Assembly (NCBI GenBank): GCA_030068145.1
Contig: JAPJBO010000010.1
Coordinates: 186,001 to 250,000, forward strand
DNA: 64,000 nt
Direction of reading: 5' to 3'
Source: Diplonema papillatum
Taxonomy: Eukaryota > Euglenozoa > Diplonemea > Diplonemida > Diplonemidae
The notes under the pieces are model-generated. The model had not been told where the DNA came from and made no database searches. It saw nothing but the letters and a program-made list of their open reading frames with translations. This document shows, one piece after another, positions 32,707 to 43,527 of this stretch (positions are counted from its first letter, which is position 1; every line of letters begins with the position of its first letter). The translations under genes and the position numbers were made by a program.

Positions 32707-33515
32707 TCTTGGTACGTGGTTCCGAAGTAGTAGCCCGCCTTCGTGCCGGTCCAGCTGCGGCTCGCGATGTACAGCGGGTGCTTCATGGTCGCCGGCCCGT
32801 TGGCGACGCTGGGGTGCGGGGGCAGGGGCGGCGGGCGGGCCTCGCCCGCGGCGAACGCGGCGCTGCCGTTGCTACCGTCGTGGCGGTGCCCCGGCGTTCC
32901 GGGGGCGGGCGGCAGCAGCTCGCGGGGCGGCGGCACCCACGTCTTGTGGCCGAGGAACGCGCCGCCGCCGCCGCCGGCGGCGGCGGCGCCCAGCCGGCCC
33001 GCCGCCGCCTGCTGCCGCTGCAGCGTGGCGGCGTCCTTGACCCTCTGCCACTTCTCTTTGACGTGCCGGACACGGTCGAACTTAGCCTGCAGCCCCGCCG
33101 CCGTCGGGGCCTCCGCCGGCGCCCCCGCGAAGGTTGCGAGCCATTCGTCAAGCTCGGTTTGCGACAGCAACGCGTCACTGAGTGCGGTCAGCCGCACGGT
33201 CGATATCTTTTCGCCGTACTTGAGGCCGACCATCTTCGTCGTCGGCACTTCGTCCAGGTTGTATTCGGGCCCTTCGGACACGCTGGCTACGCGGCAGACG
33301 CGGCCGGTCTTGACCTTGACGTTGTTCCGCGTCGACGAGGTGACGACCCGCACCAAGGAGCCGATGGCCGTGTCCCTGAAAAAGGCCTCCGCCCCCTCCC
33401 TGCTCACCAGCGGCTCCGCCGTCGGCACGAGGTCCCGCACCATCTCCTTCAGCTGCTCCTTCCGGAGTTGCAGCTGCAACGCGTGCCGCAGGTGCGGCGG
33501 TCCACGAAGGGCCAT
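32707..33515 (-). CDS. Plus3-domain protein (RTF1-like), 3'-incomplete
   Basis: First exon from the ATG of MALRGPPHLRHALQL. Residues 1-40 are a basic helix (LRKEQLKEMVRDLVPTAEPL). Residues about 45-130 match the Plus3 fold of the elongation factor RTF1: FFRDTAIGSLVRVVTSS, then VCRVASVSEGPEYNLDEVPT, KYGEKISTVRLTALSD and SQTELDEWL. Plus3 binds phosphorylated Spt5 or single-stranded DNA in Paf1-complex transcription. An Ala/Gly/Pro-rich linker follows, then KHPLYIASRSWTGTKAGYYF. The exon appears to end at GTATGT (5' splice site at 32706) in phase 2, so the C-terminus is missing. Without the splice the frame runs on to 32586 through unlikely sequence. The gene is much shorter than typical RTF1 and lacks its long charged N-terminus. 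Confidence 0.65.
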
Positions 33516-34135
33516 GGTCCCGTCTTCGCCCCCCCCCCCCCCTCCCCACCACCACCACCAACGACCAACAAGGGCTCCCCCTTCACCCCGGGCCCCTACC
33601 GCGCCCCTGTGAGGAGTGGAGAGAGAAGGGCTGTGCACGAAGAAGAGGGGGAGAAGGTGGTCGGCCTCTACTTCCTTCTCTCTGGGGGGGGATTACTTCT
33701 TTCTGTGCGTTCCGATTTGTCCTTTTTGGTTTGCTTCTTGATCTCCCTTTTTTGTCTGCTGTTTTTTTTTCTCCCGAAGAAATTCCTCTTCCCCGCCCTT
33801 TTTTTCTCCTGCGAAGGTGACGACAGATGAACTGGCTGAACTTCCCCGCACGGAAGAAGTTGAAGACTGTACGCGTTTCGGGGTCCTCCTGTGTTTCTGT
33901 TACTTCTGGTACGTGACCCTCACTGGTGGTCCATCGCAACGAGAACGCGATTATCGTCGATCGGTCGTAGCATTCCCTTCCCGATTGTGGGTGCCTGTCA
34001 GGTGCGTATTTGGCCTCTCGAAACGGGATCTTCCTGTGTTTGCACCGAATTCAGCCGTGACCCCCATGTGATCGCCTGAGTTCTCCCTTCTACAACAGAC
34101 CTGCCTTCGGTGCGTGAAGGCCTAAATCTCCAGAA
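33516..34135. other. no gene recognised
   Basis: 5' flank of the Plus3 gene, including a C-run at about 33530-33543 and T-rich tracts. Confidence 0.5.
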
Positions 34136-34413
34136 TTTTTACATAAGCGCCAGCTTGAAAGGAAATGCTCGACGATGCTGCCCGACAAACAACAGAAGGA
34201 ATCAGTGCTGTAACTACCGAACCACGTGTTGAACGGACTACACGACAAATCACACATGTTGTGTTTGTGTGATTTGTCGTGTCGGGGTAGACCCGCATGA
34301 CCTCACGTCCGTTCAACACGTGGTTCGGTAGTTACAGCGCTTGGGTTCCCTTCTGTTCTTTGTCGGGCAGCATCGTCGAGCATTTCCTTTCAAGCTGGCG
34401 CTTATGTAAAAAA
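34136..34413. repeat. 278-bp foldback (long imperfect hairpin)
   Basis: The left arm from TTTTTACATAAGCGCCAGCT is mirrored by the right arm almost to the centre, where CACGACAAATCACACA pairs with its complement around a short loop. Mismatches are few: a small bulge near 34300 and an indel in the GGAATCAGTGC region. No ORF and no clear target duplication. Either a palindromic MITE or the template for a long double-stranded RNA hairpin. Confidence 0.85.
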
Positions 34414-34719
34414 CGCGCGAGGTCGTCTTCCTGTACTATGCCAAGCCCTGTCGTCATAGACTGGATATTGTCTTCTCCGTCGTTACCCTTCGTTCAGCGC
34501 CTTTCAAATGCAAAAAGAAACCCATCGCCACCCGTAGCCACGTAGAGAAGAAACGTTTTTGTTTTCGCAGAGTTAACAAATGCGGAGTTTTTTTTCTCTT
34601 GAAAAGAGGAAATGCACCCCCCGCTACGGGAGAGGTGGTCGGGTGCTTTGATTGCTTTTCTGCCTCCTTTGTTTGGATGTGCCGCGTCAAGCAAGGTTCT
34701 CGCTCTGTGTTTTTTTTAC

Positions 34720-34757
34720 AGAGTGAAGGCTCGCTTGAGGTTCCGGGATTGCTGCTA
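34720..34757 (+). repeat. R1 fragment
   Basis: AGAGTGAAGGCTCGCTTGAG then TTCCGGG; diverged start of R1. Confidence 0.5.
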
Positions 34758-35515
34758 CTTTCTGTCGTACCAGCTGTTGGGCCCTTCAGCATCCGTTTTG
34801 CGTGGTCCGGACGGTGCCGACCCTGCGTCACATACTCGTAACACAACTTCACAGCAGCAAAACATTGATCCTTTTTGATGTATCGTTACACTGAAGGCAC
34901 AGTGTCCGAACTCCAGCTCGGGTTTTGGCTTTTTCGACATGAATATATGTCCTTCGTCGGTAAAGGCACGCGGACAGGACAGCGGTGTGAGTCTGTTTGG
35001 TCAGGCGGCCGTTCGCAGGCCACAGCCAGGACCGTCTCTGGCAAGGGCTCTCGGTGCTGCTTCCCCGCTCGCCAGGACGCCTTGCACTTGTTTGCACGGC
35101 CGCCAACAGGCTGTAGCCTCCCACCAGCACCAGCTCCCCGAGCCTCGACGCAACGGCTCGAGCGCCGCGAATGGAATCGGCGTAAAATTGCACACTGTAT
35201 TATAATTGGTTGCGCTTCGGATTGGGGGTTTCTTTGCTTGTTTGTTTGTAAAAAAATTGGTCGTTCGATCCCCGGGACGCGCAGCTTGGTTTCTTGCGGT
35301 CTTGTCTTTTTTTTCTCCTATTTTTGATTTTCTCGCGCGAGGAAGGCACACTGTTCTACTTCGTCCGGCCGTTTGACAAGTCAGCCGATTCGTGAGGCTC
35401 GATACCCGGCTACCTTAAACACACCGAACACGGGACCGTGTTGAGGCCCAAAAAGGGGGGAGGTGGCACACGCTCCGCATCTCGGGTAGACAACAGACCC
35501 AACTGTCGGCAACTG

Positions 35516-35657
35516 ACTTTTAGAGTTAAGGTTCGCTTGAAATTCCGGGTTTTTAGGGTCTCTGTGTGACCGTTGATGAATGGGTTCTCTTAGAGCACGA
35601 AAGGGCTATATGGTTACGGGTTGTATATTTGGTGCACGCTTTAGTTATGGGTTATGT
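35516..35657 (+). repeat. dispersed repeat R1, full-length
   Basis: From TTTTAGAGTTAAGGTTCGCT through GGGTCTCTGTGTGACCG and GGCTATATGGTTACGGGTTG to TTATGGGTTATG. No gene recognised next to it. Confidence 0.9.
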
Positions 35658-37950
35658 TGTTCTTACGCAGCGGCGCTGCACAAGCAGAATTGTCAAGGGG
35701 CATACTATTCATCCACTATACAGGGAACGTCGGCTGGGTTTGGACCGTCGTCAGCAAGGTTGGTTGATGGGAGAGCCTTCTATCCGCGTCAGCAACATCC
35801 ACGTTGCCAGACGTCTGACTTTTACACACCCGGACGAAGTAAAACGGTCCTTTCCAAAAGTCGCCGCATCTTGCTAGGATGAGGTCGACAGAAGAGAGTA
35901 AGGCGATGTTAATACAGCTTGCGGGAAGGGTATGCAAATACGCAACGGTGTACAAATGACAAGAAGCAATCAGCGCGTGCTGATCACCTTCGGATACTTG
36001 TCGGTTGGGAAACTCGTGATGAAAAGAAAAGAGAAGAGAAGAAGGTGCATCGGGCTGGTCAGCCAAAGTGAGCAACGAATGACCTTTCAGGTCAGCCAGT
36101 CCACTCCACCCAGACCGCCATGCCTCTACCACCGGGCCGTCCCGATTTCATCGTGATGGAGAGGTGAGGTGCGTGCGGGTGCTGCCAGCAAGAGCTGAGT
36201 ATTCCAGCGTTACCGTGTGTGATAAAAAGCATTGTACTGGTGCCGCGAACTTGTGTTCGACTCCGGATTTGCTTGGCACGCTCCGAGACTGGAAATAAAC
36301 AAGAAACATCGCCATGACTGCTGCCTACTACGACATCGTGCTGCTGAACAAGCCAACTATATGTAGTGTCCTTTGGACACGGTTGGAAAACGTAACAAAC
36401 GACACAGGAACTCATGGATTCTCTCAGCGCGCAGCAGGTTGCGGCTCTCCTACAGTGAGTGGCGAGAGAGACGGGCCCGGCCATTCCCACCGCTACACTG
36501 CCCTTCACAAAGCACGGATTGCACACTCTGGAGCCGCTGCGCACAACGTTGAACAAGGCAAAACTTGCGAACTACCAGTCACTTGGAAATTTGCTGAAAA
36601 CCCTGCTACTTACTACCTCTTTGCAGTGATGGGAACCTTTTACTCTTTGCGTCGTGTGTTTGACCACTCCCTCCCAAATGCAGGTGTCGGTCTATGTGTG
36701 ACGCAGGGTGCAAGTGGGGGCCGGATTAATGGGCTTTCGTGTTCTTCGACATTGGGTTGCTAGAAAAACAAAACGGAGACAGAACAAAAGCTTTTCGAGC
36801 ACTTTGATTCTTCTGCTGCTAGCCATTTCCCCCAGGGGGCAGGATCAACGGATTACCACGCACTTGTGTGCGCCATCCATTTTAATCAAGGGGGCGAAGC
36901 TGAAGCAACGACCCGGGTGCTACCGCAGCAGTCGTGAGGTGGCGGCAGACCGGTCAACGTGCCTAGGCAGAAGAACGCCTCACCGGTAGCTCCGCGGTGG
37001 CCTCCCCTCGGGGTCCGGAATAGCATCAAGATCTCCGTGCCTGTGTCGTACACGCGGCGGGATTAGAGCTTGTGAGAGAGAGCCTCGCGCCGATTTCGGG
37101 CAATCGTTTCCCGGCGAGAGGAAGCGAAAGACGTAAGAGAGTGCTGCAGGTGGACTCGCCACCAGGAGCATTACCAAAGACTTCAGCATTAGGTATCATT
37201 GTCAATATCTGTCGAGATGATATTCGCTTGTGGTTGTTTCGGCGGGTGCGCTTCCATTTCATTGATCAATAGCTGATTTCTGCTTTCGTATACAGTACAA
37301 AGCTGTCCGACAGAAGCCTCTCATCTATCAGTACCTGTATGTGGCCAATCAACGCTCTGGATGTGGAGAAGCCATCGGTGCGCCTACGGGTACTCCGCTA
37401 ACTCTGCATTGTCTTCTGGTGAACAGCCGAGCACTGGATCCCCACCCTGGTTTTTGTGCCCGCAACTTGCAACCTATCTATAAAAAACCGGTTATTAACT
37501 TCGTGCGGGCTGACTGTCAACGACGTGCAGCCTTGGGCACATCCACTACCGGTAAAGTTTTTTGGTGTTGCAGTTTTAAGGATTAGACACCTTCCGAAAA
37601 GTACGCGTTTGCCACCACGTCGTGTTTTTACCTCGGTTTCTTTTGTTTGCAAGGGTGCTCAGCTACTGTGATTAGAATACGCCGCCCGCCTATCAAAAAG
37701 CCCGCAATAATCCGCACCTCGCGAGGGCAAGAGGGGAACAAGAGACCTTGACGGCACCGCCCCGAAAAATGTTTCGGGTGGCTATCGATCCCGATTGAAA
37801 AGCGCTTCGTTTTGGTTGTGCGTGCCGGTTGATCGATTTCTCACTTGTTTTTACCGTGTGTCATGAACACGCCGCCTACGTCTTTTTAACCTTCAGAGGA
37901 GCCGGAGGCTGGAAGAGAAGAAACACGACAACGTATTGGCCTCGTGTTGT

Positions 37951-38120
37951 TGAACGCTTACGCCCGGCGCTAAACCCAAAATTCATGTGTTTCGTGAGGG
38001 CTGCAGCACATTTCCGCCTCCGAGCTTTTGATCTCATCATCAAGCATTCGTGGGCAGCATCGGCATGCTGATGATACCACACCATAGTTTGCTTTGAGAC
38101 TTTACAACTGGCGGCCTCCT
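37951..38120 (+). repeat. dispersed repeat R3
   Basis: Shares GAACGCTTACGCCC-GC-CTAAACCC, TGTGTTTCGTG and a CAGCACATTTCC segment with copies at 62197 and 62607. Confidence 0.7.
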
Positions 38121-39597
38121 CGAGTATTCCCATAAAGCGGGCGAGCTTCAATTCGTGGAAACGATGCAAGAATTCCATCCCACGAGGTCAATCATTACCA
38201 ACTCGCAAAAGAAAAGGGGCAAACAAATAGTTCGGCCATCGCTTTCACGATGGAAGGGTAATACACGTTTACTGAAAGAATGTGAACAAAGAAACCCAGA
38301 GCGATATGCAGCTTCTTGGGCCCTTGCTCTTCCGTTTTGTTCCTGTAGTTCTGCTGGCTAAAGGTAAAGACCTGGCAAACACGAGCTGGCACGTTACGTG
38401 CAGCATAGCGACTGTTGGCGCAGGTGCTGCCATTTGCATAGGATAGCTCCGCTGCTCTGACGAACTATCTGTATCCTGAGACGATGCCAAAAGGGAAGGG
38501 GGCTTTGGATAGAAGACTTCGGCATGCTGCCTGTGTAACTAACAGGACCTCTAAACCCAGAGAAACGGGTTCTCTGCTCGGAAAAAGGTTTCCCGGATGG
38601 AATTGGGCCCCATTTGGCCTTAGAATACGGGTCTGGGGTACTGCGTGTCGCTTGATCGTTTTCCTGCTAAGTTTTATCCTGCTTCATCTTCACACGCTAC
38701 CTCGGTCAACCACAGGGGAAGAGCCGACGGGTTGTGTTGCTGTGCTGACTCTGACTCGGGCTTTTGTCGCGGTTGACCGTTTCGCTCTTGCCCTCGAGCG
38801 AGCCTTCTGTGATCATTCTTCTATCCATACGTTAACCTTCTTAGTACAAACAATCTGCAGCGGGTAGCAAGGTTACAACGACTGTCTCTTCGGGCTTGTG
38901 TTCAGCGCAAGCGCCGAGCCCCAAGGTATCAGTACGTACTGAAAGATAAACAGAAGACAAATCCAAAGTCAAAGATACCTCCCCGGTGTAATACCATGGC
39001 ATAGCGACGAACTGCGTAGGTTTGGAACGAAGGAAAAAGGACTCACGCATAGCCAAAAACTGCAAGTGGGTGCTGGCGACGAATTCTAGGGGGCGCGTCG
39101 GGCACACCGTCAACGGAAAAGACGTGTACAAATTGGTGTGCTGCTTGTGGGGTATAACAGAAAATATACAGAAAGGCACCGGTCGACGGCCAGCGGAAGT
39201 TGTACAAAGAAGAAGAAGAAAGCGGCTTTTGAGCGCAGCATCGTCCGGGACGGGACGGCCTCCGCTGACACAACACATGCGATGGCTGCACCGTTGTCGT
39301 CTGAGTACAGTGTGCGCAGGGTGTGATACATGGCGAGGTAACAAAACGAAGGTGGGCGTGGCGAACGGTCAACTGCCCGGTCTTGAGATACCTCGCTTGG
39401 AGTTCCTAGTGCGGAAGGGGCTTCCACGGCAAGGCGGGGCGGTTGCTTCCAGCAACGGTGATATTAGCGCCCGCTTCGATTGTCTGCACACAAACACGCA
39501 CTCACAAGTCCACATGCGAGTGCATCGGTCTGGTGATTCGGCCACGCCCTAAAGAAAAAACTGAGCGCAGTTGCACCACGCAAAAACGTGGTCCGCA

Positions 39598-39628
39598 ACA
39601 CACACATACACACACACACACACACACG
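39598..39628 (+). repeat. CA microsatellite
   Basis: A run of CA dinucleotides with one TA interruption. Confidence 0.9.
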
Positions 39629-39767
39629 CGTACATTGCATGTTGCTCTCTGTGCTCTCAGTGCTGCCGAACTACATTGCATGGATCCTCAAGCGTTCTAA
39701 TATTTTGCTCCAGTGCGTTCGTGCTCAGAGCTTCTACCCCAATTCTTTCGCCCATATCGGAATGTCG

Positions 39768-40345
39768 GGGTGAGCCAGCAAAGGATGCTCGTGCATACTT
39801 TCCTGCGCCCACACCTCAACTTAGTTCAAAAACCCACCGCACCTCACATACTTCGTTTTCTTCTACGCGCACGTGGGGGAGCGGGGGATTGATTCTTTCA
39901 GGCAAGAGCTATCGGGAGCGGTTCAGTCCTGACGAAACTCCGGGCTGCTCTCCTTTCCCAAACAATTTCTTTTTGCCAGGCAGTACTACCGCCGCAGTAG
40001 CACCTGCAAAAATATTGCAGTAACGTCCGCGCTGCGAACGGCCGCGTCCTGGACAGCTCGCCTTTACGTAAAGGCGTCGACAGCGCCCGTTGCAGCTTCG
40101 AGGAGGCCACCAGCGCGCCTTCGCTAGCTGTCCGGCTGAGACCGGCGCCCCGCCGCACCCCTTCCGCGGCGCCTGGGGCGGTGCTTCTGCTGCGCGGGGG
40201 CGCGGAAGGCGGGCGAAGCCGGCCGCCTCGCAGTGTGCGACCGCTCGAACTTCGGCGGCCGGGCGGCTGCCGCGCCGGGGGGTGTCCCACGCGGCCGGCG
40301 AGCACGCGACGACGGCAGCGCCTGCGCCGGCGGGCCCGCGCCGCC
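39768..40345 (-). pseudogene. broken duplicate of the SHISLDSKTT-repeat gene's C-terminus
   Basis: Matches 43255-43870, that is, the last ~110 codons plus 3' flank of the large gene at 43528-46731. Shared landmarks are CACACCTCAACTTAGTTCAA, TTCGTTTTCTTC and CTGCGAACGGCCGCGTC. Relative to the parent it has lost several bases where the parent encodes APTFGRS, which shifts the frame, and it lacks everything upstream. It is cut off at a C-run where the TA-flanked element has inserted. Confidence 0.8.
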
Positions 40346-40368
40346 CCCCCCCCCCCCCCCCCCCCCTA

Positions 40369-41661
40369 GGGCTATGTAGGAAGGAAACGTTGGAAACGTT
40401 TCCGTTTCCGTTTCCGTTTCCTTCTTTTTGGCGGTGGATGGAAACGCCGTTTCTTTTCAAAAGAAACGGCTGGTATGCCACTAGTATACTGGCTGAAGGT
40501 CCGACCGGAAATGTGTTCCGAACGGCGGACCCCGCAATCCAGTGGGAAACCATGGACAAGGAGGCTCCGAAAAAGAGGGAGGAAAGAAGCATAAGAGTTG
40601 CGACCGCGCAACCACACGCATCCGGTTGTGATGACTTTGAGGTCTGCAGCTCTTTATACCAATGGCTGTTGTGGCGACGATGCTCTGTTGATGCGAGGCC
40701 GTTGGCCAACGCGCTGAAGACGATCGGGAAAGCACATCCGCTTCCAATAATAGGCTATACAGATACGATCGTTCAGGACAGCGGGAGCTCCGCCGCACCA
40801 CAGGCTACAAGACCGGGGTTTTCAGCGGTGTAAGACAAAGAGGGAGTGCAAGCAGCATCAAGAGGTGAGAAGGGCACACGTATGCCGGGGCAATGTTGAA
40901 CCCGCCAGAAAAGCGATGGCCACGCAGTAACGTGTGTGTTAAACATCGATTGCCACAGTGCACCTTGCATACAACGACGGGTGGCAACCGTCACCGGAAG
41001 GGGCACCATCGGGCGGTGTTGTCGGAGCATAGACAGCGACGGCAGGAAGAACCACCGACAATGCAGAAGAGGACTGCAGATTCAAAAAGCCCCACGCGGC
41101 ACGGCCGCCGATACAAGTAAACATGAGAACGTGGGTTGGAAGCAGCAGAGGACGAAGTGGTAGGCACAGAAGAGTGGAATCTGGTGCCAGAAAACCTCAG
41201 CATCCGCATGTAACGACATTCTGCATCATTAGCTTGTGGTTTCCTATTTGCTCGTCTCAGATCGCCGACGAAAGAAAGCGGTGAGCATCAGCGACTGCTC
41301 TGCACAAACGAGACCGCGACGACACACAAGAAGGGGCCGAGCCAAGTCGAAGAACAGCCCAGGAAGGGCCCTGAAGAGTCAGAGAGCCCGCCAGAAGACG
41401 GAGGAAGAGAAGTGCCCGCTGGTAGATCAAAAGAAGAAGGTGATCCCGCCCTCTGAAAGGAAAGCCAAAATTTGGCTGGAAACGGACACCCGACGGACAC
41501 ACAGAAGGACCCGCGAAGTGGTATCCTATAGGACCCCTCAGCACGAGGAGCCTTCTGGCGTTTCTTTTAAAAGAAACGGAAACGTTTCCGTTTCCGTTTC
41601 CGTTTCCGTTTCCATATTTCGAAAAAACTAAAAGAAACGGCGTTTCCATCCAACTTAGCCC
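40369..41661. mobile_element. TA-flanked TIR element E1 with GGAAAC hexamer arms
   Basis: 1293 bp between TA dinucleotides at 40367-40368 and 41662-41663. The ends are inverted: GGGCTATGTAGGAAGGAAAC and, reversed from the right, GGGCTAAGTTGGATGGAAAC (about 18 of 21 match). Next to each end are runs of GGAAAC/GTTTCC hexamers forming GGAAACGTTTCC palindromes, then a 20-bp-class hairpin around CGTTTCTTTT-AAAAGAAACG. A TA duplication is typical of Tc1/mariner-type MITEs. No transposase ORF. Confidence 0.8.
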
Positions 41662-41663
41662 TA

Positions 41664-42456
41664 GGGCAGTGCTGGCTGCAAACGGCTGCAAACGCGTTTG
41701 CACCGATTCTGCAAACGGCAAACGTTTGCAGTGCAAACGTTGCAAACGTTTGCAAACGTCATTAGCGTTTTACAGGGTTTATACGGCGGGAGAGTCTTGG
41801 CGGTGTTCCTGTTGTTGTAGTTCAGCCGCACGAGGGAATCTGCTATTTTTATCCCCATGCTGCTTCGCTTGTTGTCCTTCACTGCGTCATACACCGACCA
41901 CCCTCGGCTGGCCAATAATATTTTTCTTGGCTACCGCCTGCAATGGCAGCCACTTGGTGCCAAATGCGTGCCACCAGATCTCCCCGAGCCACTTGTTTGC
42001 TGCTTTCAAACCTAGTCCCTCTCGTACGGTGAGGCAGTCGGAGTGCTCAGCCAATGCACAGAGCTGGTCGTGTAGTCCGGAAAGAAGCGAGGACCTTCGC
42101 AATCCCTCTGTCGCGTTGGTGTAGATCTCCGTTTTCCACTGCGGGCTGAGAGCGGCGGCGGCTTCGTGGAGGGGACGCCGGTAATAAATCCTCCACAGCA
42201 GAAGTACGACTAAGGGTCCCACAGAAACAAAGCCTTTTCCTTTGCGGTTTGTCGACATCCCACTGTCACTGCTGCCACTCACGACAGCATAAATGTCACT
42301 TGCCCACGTCTATATCGCTCGCATGTGTCTATCCATTGCTAGCCTTGCGCTGCACCGTTGCCGTTTGCAAACGTTTGCAAACGGCATCTGCCAGATCTGC
42401 AAACGCAAACGCAAACGTTTGCGCAAACGTTTGCACGTTTGCAGCCAGCACTGCCC
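41664..42456. mobile_element. TA-flanked TIR element E2 with GCAAAC hexamer arms
   Basis: 793 bp between TA at 41662-41663 (shared with E1) and TA at 42457-42458. The TIR is perfect over 21 bp, beginning GGGCAGTGCTGGCTGCAAAC. Arms consist of GCAAAC/GTTTGC hexamers forming GCAAACGTTTGC palindromes. It contains one small ORF (41887-42258, minus) but no transposase. Confidence 0.85.
41887..42258 (-). CDS. hypothetical small protein inside element E2
   Basis: 123 aa from the ATG of MSTNRKGKGFVSVG. One hydrophobic segment near the N-terminus (SVGPLVVLLLWRIYY) is followed by RR and a soluble helical remainder. No family recognised. It fills most of the element between the arms. It could be a captured host exon or chance; there is no similarity to a transposase. 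Confidence 0.3.
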   Translation of the reverse strand: MSTNRKGKGFVSVGPLVVLLLWRIYYRRPLHEAAAALSPQWKTEIYTNATEGLRRSSLLSGLHDQLCALAEHSDCLTVREGLGLKAANKWLGEIWWHAFGTKWLPLQAVAKKNIIGQPRVVGV

Positions 42457-42458
42457 TA

Positions 42459-43152
42459 GGGGCGCTGTGCATAGAGAAACTCTGTTCCATAATCCAAGAT
42501 GGATATGCGGAATACTTCGAGGCGCGGCAGCATTCATTGCTCGTTAGAGGTTTTCCGACCGTTATGTGGCGATGGACAACCGCGCGAGCCAGCAAGTTTG
42601 TGCAGCGCTGTGCTAAAGAGCGAGAAGAAGTCGTATCAAAGTTGTCAGCGGACAACTAAACTCTCTGTCAGTTGTGCCCTTGCCCCGTGATGCGCATGCA
42701 CGGCGTGTCGTGCGCGTGCACACGCCGTGCGGCCGGGCGCACTTTTCGCGGCGACAGGTAGTGAAAGGGGACCCGTGGCCAAGGCAGTCAAGGAGGGGAC
42801 GTCGGCTGCATTTTTCACCCCGTTTCCCAAAGAAGTCACTTCCCTTGTGGTCTGGGTTCCTTTTTCAACATGTCTTCCGGTCCCTTCGGTCGGCAAATGC
42901 GACATAATCCAAAAATGTGGAAATTCAGGAATAAAGTCAACATTTGGTTTTGGCCTTTTTTATGGTATTTTGTCCACTTTTCAAAGGTGTTCTGGCGTTG
43001 TTCCAGTAAAAACCCCATTTTTCTACCTCTCCGGTCAACGTGAGGCGCATGTAGCACATGCACACCCCATTTTCACCTCCGGATGCAGTAGTTAGAGGTG
43101 AAAAAATCCAAAAAATGGGAAAAGTATCTACCCCCCCTACCCCCCCCCCTCC
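42459..43152. other. no gene recognised
   Basis: Continuation of the sequence on the far side of E1/E2. Contains a small inverted repeat (GCACGGCGTG and CACGCCGTGC, about 42692-42725). Confidence 0.5.
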
Positions 43153-43255
43153 CGGCCGGATTTCTCGGCGAACGAGAACCGGAGCAGGGCGCGGTAGTAC
43201 CCCGCGAGGAGGCTAGTTCGGGGGTGTCGGCGCGAACCCTCATTTTTGCAGCGGC
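43153..43255 (-). repeat. short extra copy of part of the SHISLDSKTT gene
   Basis: CGGCGAACGAGAACCGGAGC and CGCGAGGAGGCTAGTTCGGG match 43908-44010 inside the gene. It is a third, very short duplicated segment and lies directly beside the gene's 3' flank. Confidence 0.75.
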
Positions 43256-43527
43256 GTGAGCCCGCGCGACAGCGAAGGACTCTCGGGACATGCTTTTCTG
43301 TGCCCACACCTCAACTTAGTTCAAGTACTGCAGCACCTCGTGTACTTCGTTTTCTTCAACGCGCACGTGGAAGAGAGAGGGGGATGATACTTTCACCAAG
43401 AGCTGCCGGGTGCGGTTCCGTCCGATCTAACTCCGGGCTGCTGTCCTTCCGCACACTCGCCTCGCGTGCAGACTGATTATTTTTTGCCAGGCAATACGGC
43501 ACCGCAGTACCGGCAAAAAGGTTGCCG

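Larger units (their letters stand above)
34414..39767. other. long stretch without a recognised gene; R1 copies and a CA microsatellite
   Basis: No ORF shows a family motif or a convincing start. Contains R1 pieces (34720-34757 and 35516-35657), one R3 copy (about 37951-38120), a 31-bp block at 36437-36467 shared with 49035-49065, and a CA repeat at 39598-39628. Confidence 0.5.
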
